This document shows positions 18,376 through 28,266 of a stretch of DNA of 64,000 nucleotides, one piece after another. A program made the position numbers and the translations under genes. The stretch covers positions 3,722,501 through 3,786,500 of the forward strand of contig NZ_BLJF01000001.1 of NCBI RefSeq assembly GCF_009932335.1, in the 5' to 3' direction. A model generated the notes under the pieces. That model was not told the origin of the DNA. It saw only the letters and a program-made list of their open reading frames with translations, and searched no databases. The DNA is from Pseudomonas asiatica (GTDB taxonomy: Bacteria > Pseudomonadota > Gammaproteobacteria > Pseudomonadales > Pseudomonadaceae). Within the stretch, counting starts at the first letter, position 1. Each line of letters begins with the position of its first letter.

Positions 18376-18734
18376 GGGTGGTTTCCGCAAAAATCGGCCA
18401 ATAAAAAAGGTCGGCATTTTTGCAGAAAAACCCGGTTTCAAATATGTAATTTGGTCGATTGATCCCGAACTTGTGGGGCGGGGTCGCAGATGCAGGCAGT
18501 TTGATGGCGCCTTTCTGTATCTTTGTGTCGACCATGCGACAACCCAGGAAGCAGGCACTTTTCGACCGCTTTTCAAGCGCTCGAACAGCGCTCTACACTG
18601 TACCGGTACAGTTCCGGGACATGTTCCGGGGGAAGGTGGGCTTGCGCGTTGGCATGGCCACGCCGCAAATCCCGCCCGGTCTGTAGCCCTGGCCGCCAGG
18701 ACTATAAGAATTACAACAGAATGAGTGGAGCACT
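18376..18734. other. Long intergenic region before braC
   Basis: 359 bases without a credible gene. It holds the DUF2288 promoter region at the left, an A/T-richer tract (about 18385-18460), the 16-bp palindrome at 18597, a direct repeat GTTCCGGG (18611-18618 and 18625-18632), a TATAAG -10-like element near 18703, and the braC ribosome site GGAG at 18727. An open plus-strand frame crosses it but has no coding character. Confidence 0.6.
18597..18612. promoter_or_regulatory. Perfect 16-bp palindrome upstream of braC
   Basis: ACTGTACCGGTACAGT is self-complementary over all 16 bases and lies 123 bases before the braC start. It overlaps a possible -10 (TACACT, 18595-18600). This is the shape of an operator for a dimeric regulator of TetR or GntR type; I cannot name the regulator. 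Confidence 0.5.
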
Positions 18735-19850
18735 ATGATCAAGATTTCCAAGCTGTTCGCCGCAATGGTTCTGGCAGGGGTAGCCAGCCATTCGTTTGCC
18801 GCCGATACCATCAAGATCGGGATTGCCGGCCCCAAGACCGGCCCTGTGACCCAGTACGGCGACATGCAGTTCATCGGCGCAAAGCAAGCCATCAAGGATA
18901 TCAACGCCGCGGGCGGCGTGGATGGCAAGATGCTCGAAGCCAAGGAATACGACGACGCCTGCGATCCTAAACAGGCCGTGGCAGTCGCCAACAAAGTGGT
19001 CAACGACGGCGTCAAGTTCGTCATTGGTCACCTGTGCTCCAGCTCTACCCAGCCTGCGTCCGACATCTACGAAGACGAAGGCGTGATCATGATCACCCCG
19101 GCCGCGACCTCCCCGGAAATCACCGCACGTGGCTACAAGCTGATCTTCCGCACCATCGGTCTGGACAGCGCCCAGGGCCCGGCTGCCGGCAACTACATCG
19201 CCGACCACGTCAAGCCGAAGGTTGTCGCCGTTCTGCACGACAAGCAGCAGTACGGTGAAGGCATCGCCACCGCGGTCAAGCAGACCCTGGAAGGCAAAGG
19301 CACCAAGGTTGCCGTGTTCGAAGGCCTGAACGCCGGTGACAAGGACTTCTCCTCGATCATCCAGAAGCTCAAGCAGAACAACGTCGACTTCGTCTACTAC
19401 GGCGGCTACCACCCAGAGCTGGGCCTGATCCTGCGCCAGGCTCAGGAAAAGGGCCTGAAAGCCAAGTTCATGGGCCCGGAAGGCGTGGGCAACGACTCCA
19501 TCTCGCAGATCGCCCAGAACGCCTCCGAAGGCCTGCTGGTGACCCTGCCGAAGTCGTTCGATGCGGACCCTGCGAACAAGAAGATCGTCGACGCCATCAA
19601 GGCTGACGGCAAGGACCCAAGCGGCCCGTTCGTGTTCCCGGCCTACTCGGCTGTCGAGCTGATCGCCCAAGGCATCAAGAAAGCCAAGTCCGAAGATGCC
19701 GACAAGGTGGCAGCCGCCATCCACGAAGGTACCTTCAAGACCCCGACCGGTGACCTGTCGTTCGACGACAAAGGCGACCTGAAAGACTTCAAGTTCGTGG
19801 TCTACGAATGGCACTTCGGCAAGCCGAAGACCGAAGTCTCCCCTCAGTAA
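18735..19850 (+). CDS. braC: Branched-chain amino acid ABC transporter, periplasmic binding protein
   Basis: 371 residues. A Sec signal peptide ends at about AGVASHSFA/ADT, and the mature part starts IKIGIAGPKTGPVTQYGDMQ, the standard opening of Leu/Ile/Val-binding proteins. It includes a Cys pair (CDPKQ and GHLCSS) that forms the conserved disulfide. It captures Leu, Ile, Val (and in P. aeruginosa also Ala and Thr) in the periplasm and delivers them to BraDE. It is the first gene of braCDEFG and is separated from braD by a terminator-like hairpin, which would keep this subunit in excess. Confidence 0.95.
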   Translation: MIKISKLFAAMVLAGVASHSFAADTIKIGIAGPKTGPVTQYGDMQFIGAKQAIKDINAAGGVDGKMLEAKEYDDACDPKQAVAVANKVVNDGVKFVIGHLCSSSTQPASDIYEDEGVIMITPAATSPEITARGYKLIFRTIGLDSAQGPAAGNYIADHVKPKVVAVLHDKQQYGEGIATAVKQTLEGKGTKVAVFEGLNAGDKDFSSIIQKLKQNNVDFVYYGGYHPELGLILRQAQEKGLKAKFMGPEGVGNDSISQIAQNASEGLLVTLPKSFDADPANKKIVDAIKADGKDPSGPFVFPAYSAVELIAQGIKKAKSEDADKVAAAIHEGTFKTPTGDLSFDDKGDLKDFKFVVYEWHFGKPKTEVSPQ

Positions 19851-19876
19851 CTGCGTGACTAATAGCTGACCGTAGA

Positions 19877-19907
19877 AGCCCACTGTGCGAGCAGTGGGCT
19901 TTGTTTT
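19877..19907 (+). terminator. Attenuating terminator between braC and braD
   Basis: AGCCCACTG and CAGTGGGCT form a 9-bp stem with a 6-base loop followed by TTGTTTT. It should stop a share of transcripts after braC while letting some continue into braDEFG. Confidence 0.75.
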
Positions 19908-20035
19908 ACGAGGTTCATGGGCCTGATCCCCGCGATCCGGGGGCGGGCTCACCTGAAAATCTTAAAACCGTCACCCGCGGTTTCCTGGCCTACCCCCGCC
20001 AGCGAAATGCAAATCAGGTTTTTAGGAGCGCTGTA

Positions 20036-20959
20036 ATGCCTGAGATCTACCATTTCTTCCAACAACTGGTTAATGGATTGACCATCGGCAGCACCTATGC
20101 CTTGATCGCCATCGGCTACACGATGGTGTACGGCATCATTGGCATGATCAACTTCGCCCACGGCGAGGTGTACATGATCGGTTCCTACGTGGCCTTCATC
20201 GCCCTGGCGGGCCTGGCCATGATGGGTATCCATTCGCTGCCTGTCCTGATGACCGTCGCCTTTGTCGCGACGATCTTCGTCACCAGTGCCTATGGCTACA
20301 GCATCGAACGGGTTGCCTACCGCCCCCTGCGCAACAGCAACCGCCTGATCCCGCTGATTTCCGCCATCGGCATGTCGATCTTCCTGCAGAACACCGTCCT
20401 GCTGTCGCAAGATTCCAAGGACAAGTCCATCCCCAACCTGATCCCCGGAAGCTTCTCGTTCGGGCCAGGCGGCGCGGAGGAAGTACTGATCAGCTACATG
20501 CAGATCCTGGTGTTCGTGGTCACCCTGGTGGCCATGACCTGCCTCACCCTGTTCATCTCCCGTTCCCGCCTGGGCCGCGCCTGCCGCGCCTGCGCCGAGG
20601 ACATCAAGATGGCCAACCTGCTGGGCATCAACACCAACAACATCATCGCCCTCACCTTCGTCATCGGTGCCGCCCTGGCGGCGGTGGCGGCCGTGCTGCT
20701 GAGCATGCAGTACGGGGTGATCAACCCCAACGCCGGTTTCCTGGTGGGCCTGAAGGCCTTCACCGCGGCGGTGCTGGGTGGCATTGGCAGCATTCCGGGC
20801 GCCATGCTCGGCGGGCTGGTGCTGGGCGTGGCCGAAGCGTTCGGTGCCGATATCTTCGGCGACCAGTACAAGGACGTTGTGGCATTCGGCTTGTTGGTTC
20901 TTGTCCTGCTATTCCGGCCGACTGGCATCCTGGGCCGCCCGGAGGTTGAAAAAGTATGA
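20036..20959 (+). CDS. braD: Branched-chain amino acid ABC transporter permease (LivH/BraD)
   Basis: 307 residues, almost all membrane helices. It begins [20 protein letters not shown] and has [20 protein letters not shown], the conserved LivH N-terminal signature, and the permease EAA-like loop near [18 protein letters not shown]. It forms half of the inner-membrane channel with BraE. ATG 20036 follows AGGAG; the longer open frame upstream covers the attenuator region and is not coding. Its stop overlaps the braE start (ATGA). Confidence 0.95.
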   Translation: MPEIYHFFQQLVNGLTIGSTYALIAIGYTMVYGIIGMINFAHGEVYMIGSYVAFIALAGLAMMGIHSLPVLMTVAFVATIFVTSAYGYSIERVAYRPLRNSNRLIPLISAIGMSIFLQNTVLLSQDSKDKSIPNLIPGSFSFGPGGAEEVLISYMQILVFVVTLVAMTCLTLFISRSRLGRACRACAEDIKMANLLGINTNNIIALTFVIGAALAAVAAVLLSMQYGVINPNAGFLVGLKAFTAAVLGGIGSIPGAMLGGLVLGVAEAFGADIFGDQYKDVVAFGLLVLVLLFRPTGILGRPEVEKV

Positions 20960-22212
20960 ACAGAAATCTCAAACAGGCGTTCTTCAGCGCCTTGCTGGTA
21001 TGGGCCGTGGCCTTCCCGGTACTGGGCCTGAAACTGAGCATCGATGGCATCAGCCTGGTGGTGCACAGCCAGGGCTCGTTCACCATCGGCATCATCGCCG
21101 TGTGTTCGGTGTTGATGTTCCTGCGCGTGCTGTTCGACAAGCAGTGGAGCTCGGTGATGGGCCGCCGCTCGGATCGCAAGCTGATCCCGCCAGCGGTCAG
21201 CAACTACCTGACCCTGCCGAAAACCCAGCGCTACGTGATCATGGGCCTGATCGTCGCGGCACTGGTGTGGCCGTTCTTCGGCTCGCGCGGCGCGGTCGAC
21301 ATTGCCACGCTGATCCTGATCTACGTGTTGCTGGGCCTGGGCCTGAACATCGTGGTCGGTTTGGCAGGCCTGCTCGACCTTGGTTACGTCGGCTTCTACG
21401 CCGTCGGTGCCTACAGCTACGCCATGCTCTCGCACTACCTGGGCTGGAGCTTCTGGGTATGCCTGCCGATCGCCGGCCTCATGGCCGCTACCTTCGGCTT
21501 CCTGCTCGGCTTCCCGGTGCTGCGCCTGCGCGGTGACTACCTGGCGATCGTGACCCTCGGCTTCGGCGAGATCATCCGCCTGTTCCTGCGTAACCTCACC
21601 GACTGGACCGGCGGCCCCAACGGCATCAGCAACATTCCCAAGCCGGAGTTCTTCGGCCTGACCTTCGAACGCCGTGCCGCCGAAGGCATGCAGACGTTCC
21701 ATGAGTTCTTCGGGCTTGAATACAACTCGATCAACAAGGTCATCTTCCTCTATCTGGTGGCCCTGCTGCTGGCCCTGCTGGCGCTGTTCGTGATCAACCG
21801 CCTGCTGCGCATGCCGATCGGCCGCGCCTGGGAAGCCCTGCGCGAAGACGAGATCGCCTGCCGCGCTCTGGGCCTGAACCCGACCGTGATCAAGCTGTCG
21901 GCATTCACCCTGGGCGCCTGCTTCGCCGGTTTCGCCGGCAGCTTCTTCGCTGCGCGCCAAGGCCTGGTGACGCCGGAGTCGTTCACCTTCATCGAGTCGG
22001 CGATCATCCTCGCCATCGTCGTGCTCGGCGGCATGGGCTCACAACTGGGCGTGATCCTCGCGGCCATCGTGATGATCCTGCTGCCCGAGCTGATGCGTGA
22101 GTTCAGCGAATACCGGATGCTGATGTTCGGTGCGCTGATGGTGTTGATGATGATCTGGCGTCCGCAAGGCCTGCTGCCTATGCAACGTCCACACATGGAG
22201 CTGCGTCGATGA
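20956..22212 (+). CDS. braE: Branched-chain amino acid ABC transporter permease (LivM/BraE)
   Basis: 418 residues. The N-terminal about 90 residues are an extra region typical of LivM, then the conserved part [20 protein letters not shown] and [20 protein letters not shown]. The permease loop [20 protein letters not shown] contacts the ATPases. It pairs with BraD in the membrane. It overlaps braD by four bases and braF by four bases (ATGA in both cases), showing translational coupling. Confidence 0.95.
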   Translation: MNRNLKQAFFSALLVWAVAFPVLGLKLSIDGISLVVHSQGSFTIGIIAVCSVLMFLRVLFDKQWSSVMGRRSDRKLIPPAVSNYLTLPKTQRYVIMGLIVAALVWPFFGSRGAVDIATLILIYVLLGLGLNIVVGLAGLLDLGYVGFYAVGAYSYAMLSHYLGWSFWVCLPIAGLMAATFGFLLGFPVLRLRGDYLAIVTLGFGEIIRLFLRNLTDWTGGPNGISNIPKPEFFGLTFERRAAEGMQTFHEFFGLEYNSINKVIFLYLVALLLALLALFVINRLLRMPIGRAWEALREDEIACRALGLNPTVIKLSAFTLGACFAGFAGSFFAARQGLVTPESFTFIESAIILAIVVLGGMGSQLGVILAAIVMILLPELMREFSEYRMLMFGALMVLMMIWRPQGLLPMQRPHMELRR

Positions 22213-22976
22213 GCCGCGAAATTCTGCAAGTCAGCGGCCTGAGCATGCGCTTCGGCGGCTTGTTGGCGGTCAACGGCGTGGGCCTGACCGTCAAGGAAAA
22301 ACAGGTGGTGGCACTGATCGGCCCGAACGGCGCCGGCAAGACCACCGTGTTCAACTGCCTGACCGGCTTCTACAAGCCCAGCGGCGGCACCATCCTGCTC
22401 GATGGCCAGCCGATCCAGGGCCTGGCCGGGCATCAGATCGCCCGCAAGGGCGTGGTGCGGACATTCCAGAACGTGCGCCTGTTCAAGGAAATGACCGCGC
22501 TGGAAAACCTGCTGATCGCCCAGCACCGCCACCTCAACACCAACTTCTTCGCCGGCCTGTTCAAGACCCCAAGCTTCCGCCGCAGCGAGAAGGAGGCCAT
22601 GGAGCGCGCGCAGTACTGGCTGGAGAAGGTCAACCTGACCGAGTTCGCCAACCGTACCGCCGGCACCCTCGCCTACGGGCAGCAGCGCCGCCTGGAAATC
22701 GCCCGCTGCATGATGACCCAACCGCGCATCATCATGCTCGACGAACCGGCTGCGGGCCTGAACCCGAAGGAAACCGAAGACCTCAAGGCGCTGATCGCCT
22801 ACCTGCGTGAGTCGCACAACGTCACCGTGCTGCTGATCGAGCACGACATGAAGCTGGTGATGAGCATTTCCGACCATATCGTGGTGATCAACCAGGGCAC
22901 ACCCCTGGCCCACGGCACACCGGAAGAGATCCGCGACAACCCTGATGTGATCAAAGCCTACCTGGGGGAAGCGTAA
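22209..22976 (+). CDS. braF: Branched-chain amino acid ABC transporter ATPase (LivG/BraF)
   Basis: 255 residues. Walker [10 protein letters not shown], the Q-loop in FQNVRLF, the signature [13 protein letters not shown] (a YGQQR variant usual for LivG), Walker [14 protein letters not shown] and the switch His in LIEHDMKLV are all present. It powers uptake together with BraG. Its stop TAA touches the start of braG directly at 22977. Confidence 0.96.
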   Translation: MSREILQVSGLSMRFGGLLAVNGVGLTVKEKQVVALIGPNGAGKTTVFNCLTGFYKPSGGTILLDGQPIQGLAGHQIARKGVVRTFQNVRLFKEMTALENLLIAQHRHLNTNFFAGLFKTPSFRRSEKEAMERAQYWLEKVNLTEFANRTAGTLAYGQQRRLEIARCMMTQPRIIMLDEPAAGLNPKETEDLKALIAYLRESHNVTVLLIEHDMKLVMSISDHIVVINQGTPLAHGTPEEIRDNPDVIKAYLGEA

Positions 22977-23678
22977 ATGCTGAAGTTCGAGAACGTTTCC
23001 ACCTTCTACGGCAAGATCCAGGCGCTGCACAGCGTCAATGTGGAGATCAACCAGGGTGAGATCGTCACCCTGATCGGCGCCAACGGCGCCGGCAAGTCGA
23101 CCTTGCTGATGACCTTGTGCGGCTCGCCGCAGGCGCACAGCGGCAGCATCAAGTACCTGGGTGAAGAGCTGGTCGGCCAGCCGTCTTCGCACATCATGCG
23201 CAAGAGCATCGCGGTGGTACCGGAAGGCCGCCGCGTGTTCTCCCGCCTGACCGTCGAGGAAAACCTGGCAATGGGTGGTTTCTTCACCGACAAGGGCGAT
23301 TACCAGGAGCAGCTGGACAAGGTGTTGCAGCTGTTCCCGCGCCTGAAGGAGCGTTATATCCAGCGTGGCGGCACCATGTCCGGTGGCGAGCAGCAGATGC
23401 TCGCCATTGGCCGGGCGCTGATGAGCAAGCCCAAGCTGCTGCTGCTCGACGAGCCATCGCTGGGCCTGGCGCCAATCATCATCCAGCAGATCTTCGACAT
23501 CATCGAACAGCTGCGCCGTGATGGCGTGACGGTGTTCCTGGTGGAGCAGAACGCCAACCAGGCGCTGAAGATCGCTGACCGGGCGTATGTGCTGGAGAAC
23601 GGCCGGGTGGTGATGCAGGGTACTGGGGAAGCACTGTTGACCGACCCGAAGGTGCGCGACGCGTACCTGGGGGGTTGA
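22977..23678 (+). CDS. braG: Branched-chain amino acid ABC transporter ATPase (LivF/BraG)
   Basis: 233 residues. It has Walker A GANGAGKST, the LivF segment VPEGRRVFSRLTVEENL, the signature MSGGEQQMLAIGRAL, Walker B LLLLDEPSLGLAP and the switch His replaced by Gln in LVEQNANQAL, which is normal for LivF proteins. It is the last gene of the transporter operon, followed within 10 bases by a terminator. Confidence 0.96.
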   Translation: MLKFENVSTFYGKIQALHSVNVEINQGEIVTLIGANGAGKSTLLMTLCGSPQAHSGSIKYLGEELVGQPSSHIMRKSIAVVPEGRRVFSRLTVEENLAMGGFFTDKGDYQEQLDKVLQLFPRLKERYIQRGGTMSGGEQQMLAIGRALMSKPKLLLLDEPSLGLAPIIIQQIFDIIEQLRRDGVTVFLVEQNANQALKIADRAYVLENGRVVMQGTGEALLTDPKVRDAYLGG

Positions 23679-23683
23679 CCGGG

Positions 23684-23710
23684 AAAAGGGCCATCTACTG
23701 GCCCTTTTTT
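23684..23710 (+). terminator. Terminator of the bra operon
   Basis: GGGCCA and TGGCCC pair around TCTAC, with AAAA before and a run of six T after: a clear intrinsic terminator just past the braG stop. Confidence 0.85.
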
Positions 23711-23730
23711 CTACCTGTCAGAAATGTATT

Positions 23731-23842
23731 GCCTGTACTGGCCCTATCGCCGGCAAGCCAGCTCCCACAGGTACCCCCACAGTTCCTGAAAGTTGTGGGG
23801 GCCTGTGGGAGCTGGCTTGCCGGCGATAGGGCCAGCACAGGC
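23731..23842. repeat. REP/BIME inverted pair of a second type
   Basis: Arms containing CTATCGCCGGCAAGCCAGCTCCCACAG type sequence and its reverse complement flank a short CCCCCAC/GTGGGGG stem. This differs from the GCGGCCTTGTGTCGC family elsewhere in the window. Confidence 0.88.
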
Positions 23843-23921
23843 AACCATTAACTTGTGATCCAGCGCCAGCCTGAGTAACGTGGCCGGCTTTCATGGCAAA
23901 GATTTCCCCGGAGCCCGCCCC

Positions 23922-24596
23922 ATGCGCCTCACCCCCACCCTGCTGCTCACCGCCCTGCTGCCCTTGTTCGCAGGCTGCCAGCTCATGGCTGACACCCCCA
24001 GCGACCCGAACATCGGCACTACGCGCATGCAGGGCGAGCTGCGTGCCGGCGGTGGCCAGCTGCTGTTCAAGCCGTGCAGCGAAAACCGCACTTTCGTGAT
24101 CAACGACGTCGCCGCAACCGGCATCCTGCAGGAAGCCGCCAACCTCGCCAAGGACGCCAACGACAAACTGTTCGCCGACGTCCGTGGCCGCCTCACCGGC
24201 AGCAGGCAGGCCAACAACGACGGCCAGCTTGAAGTTCGCCGCCTGTACCGCCTGGAACCTTCCACCCGCGCCTGTGAAGACCCCAACTTCAAGCAGCTGA
24301 CCCTGCGCGCCAACGGCCATGAGCCGGAATGGGACATCAAGGCCAGCGGCAAAGGCATGGTGCTCAACCGCGTCGGCCAGGATCCCCTGCCCCTGCCCTT
24401 TCTGGAAGAAGAAGTGCCCGGCGGCGGCCTGACCCTGACCAGCGAAGCCAACGGCCAGCACGTGGAGCTGTGGGTCGCGCCACAACGCTGTGTAGACACC
24501 GCCACCGGTGCCATCCACCACTTACGTGCCGAACTGCGCATCGACGGCAAGACCCTGCTGGGCTGCGGTTACTATGGCGGTGCACGCGACAACTGA
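23922..24596 (+). CDS. Putative lipoprotein (COG3650-like)
   Basis: 224 residues. Signal peptide with lipobox LFAGC, then a domain with FKPCSENRTFVIND, then a second part with NGHEPEWDIKASGKGMV and VAPQRCVDTATGAIHH. The NGxEPxW and C-x-D-x-x-x-G features fit the COG3650/DUF306-neighbour family of envelope proteins of unknown role. ATG 23922 puts the signal peptide at the true N-terminus; the 14 codons upstream are not protein-like. It stands alone between the bra operon and the FAD dehydrogenase gene. Confidence 0.78.
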   Translation: MRLTPTLLLTALLPLFAGCQLMADTPSDPNIGTTRMQGELRAGGGQLLFKPCSENRTFVINDVAATGILQEAANLAKDANDKLFADVRGRLTGSRQANNDGQLEVRRLYRLEPSTRACEDPNFKQLTLRANGHEPEWDIKASGKGMVLNRVGQDPLPLPFLEEEVPGGGLTLTSEANGQHVELWVAPQRCVDTATGAIHHLRAELRIDGKTLLGCGYYGGARDN

Positions 24597-24699
24597 TCGC
24601 CGGGCGCTTTTATCCTGCCAGTCGGGGCGGCGAACAGCTTATACTTGGCGGTTTGTGTAAAGCCGCCGGCCGCCCATGGCCGGGATACTGGACCCTGCC

Positions 24700-26307
24700 A
24701 TGCTACGAATCACCGAACTGAAGCTGCCCCTGGACCATCCCGACGAAGCCCTGCGTGAAGCGATCGTCCAGCGCCTGGGCATCCGCGACGAGCAACTGCT
24801 CAGCTTCAACCTGTTCAAGCGCAGCTACGATGCGCGCAAGAAGAACAGCGAACTGCTGTTCATCTACACCATCGACCTGGAAGCCAGCAACGAAGCCGAG
24901 CTGCTCAGCAAGTTCGCCGACGATCGCAATATCGGCCCGGCGCCAGACGTAACCTACAAGTTCGTCGGCAAGGCCCCTGCCGATCTGCAGGAGCGCCCGA
25001 TCGTGGTCGGCTTCGGCCCGTGCGGCATCTTCGCCGGCCTGTTGCTGGCACAGATGGGCTTCAAGCCGATCATCCTCGAGCGCGGCAAGGAAGTACGCCA
25101 GCGCACCAAGGACACCTGGGGCCTGTGGCGCAAGAGCGTGCTCAACCCCGAGTCCAACGTGCAGTTCGGCGAAGGCGGCGCCGGTACCTTCTCCGACGGC
25201 AAGCTGTACAGCCAGATCAAGGACCCGCAGCACCACGGCCGCAAGGTGCTGGAAGAGTTCGTCAAGGCCGGTGCACCGGACGAGATCCTGTACATCAACA
25301 AACCGCACATCGGCACCTTCCGCCTCACCGGCATGGTCGAGCAGATGCGTCAGGACATGATTGCCCTTGGCGCCGAAGTGCGCTTCCAGCAGAAGGTCAC
25401 CGACCTGCTGATCGAGGATGGGCAACTGACCGGCGTGGTGCTGGAGAGCGGCGAACAGCTGCACTCGCGCCATGTGGTGCTGGCACTGGGCCACAGTGCC
25501 CGCGACACCTTCCGCATGCTGCACGCCAAAGGCGTGTACATGGAAGCCAAGCCGTTCTCGGTGGGCTTCCGTATCGAGCACCCGCAAACGCTGATCGACA
25601 AGGCTCGCCTAGGCAAGTACGCCGGTCACCCGAAACTCGGTGCCGCCGACTACAAACTGGTGTATCACGCCAAGAATGGCCGCTCTGTGTACAGCTTCTG
25701 CATGTGCCCGGGCGGCACCGTGGTCGCAGCAACCAGCGAGCCAGGCCGGGTGGTTACCAACGGCATGAGCCAGTACTCGCGTAACGAGCGCAACGCCAAC
25801 TCAGGCATCGTCGTCGGCATCGACCCCGAGCGCGATTACCCGGGCGGCCCGCTGGCCGGCATCGAGCTGCAGGAACGCCTGGAAGCCCACGCCTACGTGA
25901 TGGGCGGCAGCAACTACCAGGCCCCGGCACAGCTGGTGGGTGACTTCGTCGCTGGCCGGCCGTCGACTGCACTGGGCAGTGTCGAGCCGTCCTACAAACC
26001 GGGCGTGACCCTGGGCGACCTGGCGCCGAGCCTGCCGGACTTCGCCATCGAAGCCATTCGCGAGGCGCTGCCAGCGTTCGACCGGCAGATCAAGGGCTAC
26101 AACCTGCATGATGCAGTGCTGACCGGGATCGAGACCCGCACCTCCTCGCCGCTGCGCATTACCCGCGGTGAGGACTTCCAGAGCCTGAACCTCAAGGGGC
26201 TGTTCCCGGCGGGTGAAGGGGCCGGGTATGCGGGCGGAATCCTGTCGGCGGGTGTCGATGGGATTCGCATCGCTGAGGCGGTGGCGCGGGATATGCTCGG
26301 CCTCTGA
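24700..26307 (+). CDS. FAD-dependent dehydrogenase (COG2509 family)
   Basis: 535 residues. A small N-terminal domain (MLRITELKLPLDHPDEAL) precedes an FAD-binding Rossmann fold with VVGFGPCGIFAGLLLAQMG at about 105, a glycine-rich EGGAGTFSDGKLY segment, and a C-terminal FAD closure GLFPAGEGAGYAGGI. This is the uncharacterised FAD-dependent dehydrogenase family COG2509, cytosolic and widespread; the substrate is not known. Start ATG 24700 is preferred over an upstream in-frame ATG because the family begins with MLRI. Confidence 0.88.
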   Translation: MLRITELKLPLDHPDEALREAIVQRLGIRDEQLLSFNLFKRSYDARKKNSELLFIYTIDLEASNEAELLSKFADDRNIGPAPDVTYKFVGKAPADLQERPIVVGFGPCGIFAGLLLAQMGFKPIILERGKEVRQRTKDTWGLWRKSVLNPESNVQFGEGGAGTFSDGKLYSQIKDPQHHGRKVLEEFVKAGAPDEILYINKPHIGTFRLTGMVEQMRQDMIALGAEVRFQQKVTDLLIEDGQLTGVVLESGEQLHSRHVVLALGHSARDTFRMLHAKGVYMEAKPFSVGFRIEHPQTLIDKARLGKYAGHPKLGAADYKLVYHAKNGRSVYSFCMCPGGTVVAATSEPGRVVTNGMSQYSRNERNANSGIVVGIDPERDYPGGPLAGIELQERLEAHAYVMGGSNYQAPAQLVGDFVAGRPSTALGSVEPSYKPGVTLGDLAPSLPDFAIEAIREALPAFDRQIKGYNLHDAVLTGIETRTSSPLRITRGEDFQSLNLKGLFPAGEGAGYAGGILSAGVDGIRIAEAVARDMLGL

Positions 26308-26322
26308 GCCTTTTACATGCCA

Positions 26323-26356
26323 GGGCCTCTTCGCGGGTAAAACCGCGAAAGGGCCA
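26323..26356. repeat. Single REP-like hairpin
   Basis: GGGCCTCTTCGCGGGTAAAA followed by CCGCGAAAGGGCC resembles one half of the classic P. putida REP (CTCTTCGCGGGTAAACCCGC) and folds into a hairpin just after the FAD dehydrogenase gene. Confidence 0.6.
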
Positions 26357-26452
26357 CTGCAGACATCAGAAAAATCCACAACAAAGATCAGACTTCCCCT
26401 CCCCACTCCTTCCCCATCTGCGTCTAGGCTTTCCCGCAGCCCAGCCAGCAAT

Positions 26453-26484
26453 ACCATATAACAAAAACGAATATGGTTTTTGTT
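26453..26484. promoter_or_regulatory. Two overlapping dyads upstream of nhaA
   Basis: ACCATAT (26453-26459) pairs with ATATGGT (26471-26477), and AACAAAAAC (26460-26468) pairs with GTTTTTGTT (26476-26484). The two hairpins share bases and exclude each other. They lie 70-100 bases before the nhaA start in an otherwise AT-rich patch, so they are candidate operators or a switchable leader. Confidence 0.4.
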
Positions 26485-26556
26485 TGAAAGCATATCGCCA
26501 AAGGCTAGGGTGTACGCCCGTTCCATTGTCAACTGCTCATGGAGAGCCTATAGCCC

Positions 26557-27732
26557 GTGCGTAGCCTGTTCACCCGCTTCTTCCAGCTCGAAGCCGCCAG
26601 TGGCCTGTTGCTGATCGCTGCGGCCATCCTGGCCCTGATAATCAACAACTCGCCGCTGTCCTACCTGTACAGCGGCCTGCTCGACGTTCCCGTCGCCGTT
26701 CAGGTCGGTGCGCTGCACATCGCCAAACCGCTGTTGCTTTGGATCAACGACGGCCTGATGGCCCTGTTCTTCCTGCTGATCGGCCTGGAGGTCAAGCGCG
26801 AGGTAGTCGACGGCCACCTGTCCAAGCCCTCCCAGGTAATCCTGCCAGCCACCGCCGCCGTGGGCGGCATGGTGATACCGGCACTGATCTACTGGTTCAT
26901 CAACCGTGACAACCCTGCCGCCATAGCCGGCTGGGCTATCCCCACAGCCACCGACATCGCCTTCGCCCTCGGCGTACTGGCCCTGCTGGGCAAGCGCGTG
27001 CCGGTGTCGCTGAAACTGTTCCTGATGACCCTGGCGATCATCGACGACCTGGGTGCGATCATCGTCATTGCCCTGTTCTACTCGGGCACCCTGTCGAGCA
27101 TGTCGCTGCTGCTGGCTGCCGCCTGCCTGGTATTGCTGGTGTCGATGAATCGGCTTGGCGTGGTCAAGCTTGGGCCCTACATGGTCGTTGGCCTGATCCT
27201 GTGGGTCTGCGTGCTCAAGAGCGGCGTGCATGCCACCCTGGCCGGCGTCGCCCTGGCCCTGTGCATCCCGCTGCGCACGCGCCATGCCGAACGCTCACCA
27301 CTGCTTGCCCTGGAACAAGCCCTGCATCCTTGGGTTGCCTACGCCATCCTGCCGCTGTTCGCTTTCGCCAACGCCGGTGTATCGCTGTCAGGCGTGACCT
27401 TAGAAAGCTTCACCCACCCGGTGCCACTGGGCATCGCCGTGGGGCTGTTGCTGGGCAAGACCGTGGGTGTCTTCGGCCTGACATGGGTCGCGGTCAAGCT
27501 GCGCCTGGCCGCACTGCCTGCAGGCGCCAGTTGGGGGCAATTGCTGGGTGTGGCGATACTTTGCGGTATCGGCTTCACCATGAGCCTGTTCGTCGGCTCG
27601 CTCGCCTTTGTGCCTGGAAGCAGTGATTACGCCGGGATGGACCGCATGGGTATTCTCACCGGATCGTTCTTCGCCGCCGTGTTCGGCTATGCAGTAACCG
27701 CCATGGCCAGCCGCAAGTCCAACGTCGGCTGA
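26557..27732 (+). CDS. nhaA: Na+/H+ antiporter NhaA
   Basis: 391 residues, the usual NhaA length. It starts with GTG ([22 protein letters not shown]). Conserved elements include [30 protein letters not shown] with the paired ion-binding aspartate region [17 protein letters not shown], and [10 protein letters not shown]. It expels Na+ (or Li+) in exchange for H+ across the inner membrane, for pH and salt balance. GGAG lies about a dozen bases upstream of the GTG. It is a single gene, closed by a strong bidirectional terminator, with unusual dyads upstream. Confidence 0.95.
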   Translation: MRSLFTRFFQLEAASGLLLIAAAILALIINNSPLSYLYSGLLDVPVAVQVGALHIAKPLLLWINDGLMALFFLLIGLEVKREVVDGHLSKPSQVILPATAAVGGMVIPALIYWFINRDNPAAIAGWAIPTATDIAFALGVLALLGKRVPVSLKLFLMTLAIIDDLGAIIVIALFYSGTLSSMSLLLAAACLVLLVSMNRLGVVKLGPYMVVGLILWVCVLKSGVHATLAGVALALCIPLRTRHAERSPLLALEQALHPWVAYAILPLFAFANAGVSLSGVTLESFTHPVPLGIAVGLLLGKTVGVFGLTWVAVKLRLAALPAGASWGQLLGVAILCGIGFTMSLFVGSLAFVPGSSDYAGMDRMGILTGSFFAAVFGYAVTAMASRKSNVG

Positions 27733-27747
27733 CCTGGCCGCAGCATG

Positions 27748-27786
27748 AAAAAACCCCGACTGGCGAGCGCCATGTCGGGGTTTTTT
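27748..27786. terminator. Bidirectional terminator nhaA / SlyB-like gene
   Basis: AAAAAACCCCGAC and GTCGGGGTTTTTT pair perfectly around a 13-base loop, with A and T runs on both sides, so it works for both converging genes. Confidence 0.92.
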
Positions 27787-27801
27787 CTTGTTGGGCTACG
27801 G

Positions 27802-28266
27802 TCAGTGCGTGACGCGGCTGGTGCCATCGACGGTCATGATGCGCACGCGGTCGCCAACGCGGAAGATCTCGTTCTGCTGCACGGCCTGCACATAGGCACG
27901 CATGCTGCCATCGTCCTCACGCACGGTGATCTCGACACCCTGGGTACGGGTCAGGCCCTCTTCGGCGGCGGAACCGGCCAGGCCACCGGCAACGGCACCG
28001 ATCACGGCGGCGACGATGCTGCCACGGCCACCACCCACGGCGCTCCCGGCCACGCCACCCACGATGGCGCCAGCACCGCCACCGATCGGGGTCTTGGTGC
28101 CTTCGATCTTGACCGGACGCAGGGACTCGATAGTGCCCATGCGCACAGTTTGCACGCGGCGGGCCTCATCACGGGAGTAGCTGTCACCGGTCAGGCTCGA
28201 GGCACAGCCACCCAGCAACAGCGACATGGTGGTAAAGGTCGCCACCAGCAAAGCGGATTTACGCAT
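27802..28266 (-). CDS. Glycine-zipper outer-membrane lipoprotein (SlyB/PcpY-like)
   Basis: 154 residues. Signal peptide with lipobox LLGGC, then SYSRDEARRVQTVRMGTIESLRPVKIEG, a classic SlyB/Pcp opening, then a long glycine zipper (GGGAGAIVGGVAGSAVGGG) and a C-terminal beta segment with RVGDRVRI. SlyB-type lipoproteins support outer membrane integrity and are often Mg2+/PhoPQ-controlled. ATG 28266 gives the signal peptide at the N-terminus. Confidence 0.88.
   Translation of the reverse strand: MRKSALLVATFTTMSLLLGGCASSLTGDSYSRDEARRVQTVRMGTIESLRPVKIEGTKTPIGGGAGAIVGGVAGSAVGGGRGSIVAAVIGAVAGGLAGSAAEEGLTRTQGVEITVREDDGSMRAYVQAVQQNEIFRVGDRVRIMTVDGTSRVTH

Noticed and set aside
18374..18724. 116-codon plus-strand frame in the braC leader
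   Set aside because: No ribosome site, no family match, runs through the palindrome and the promoter, and has unlikely codon use.
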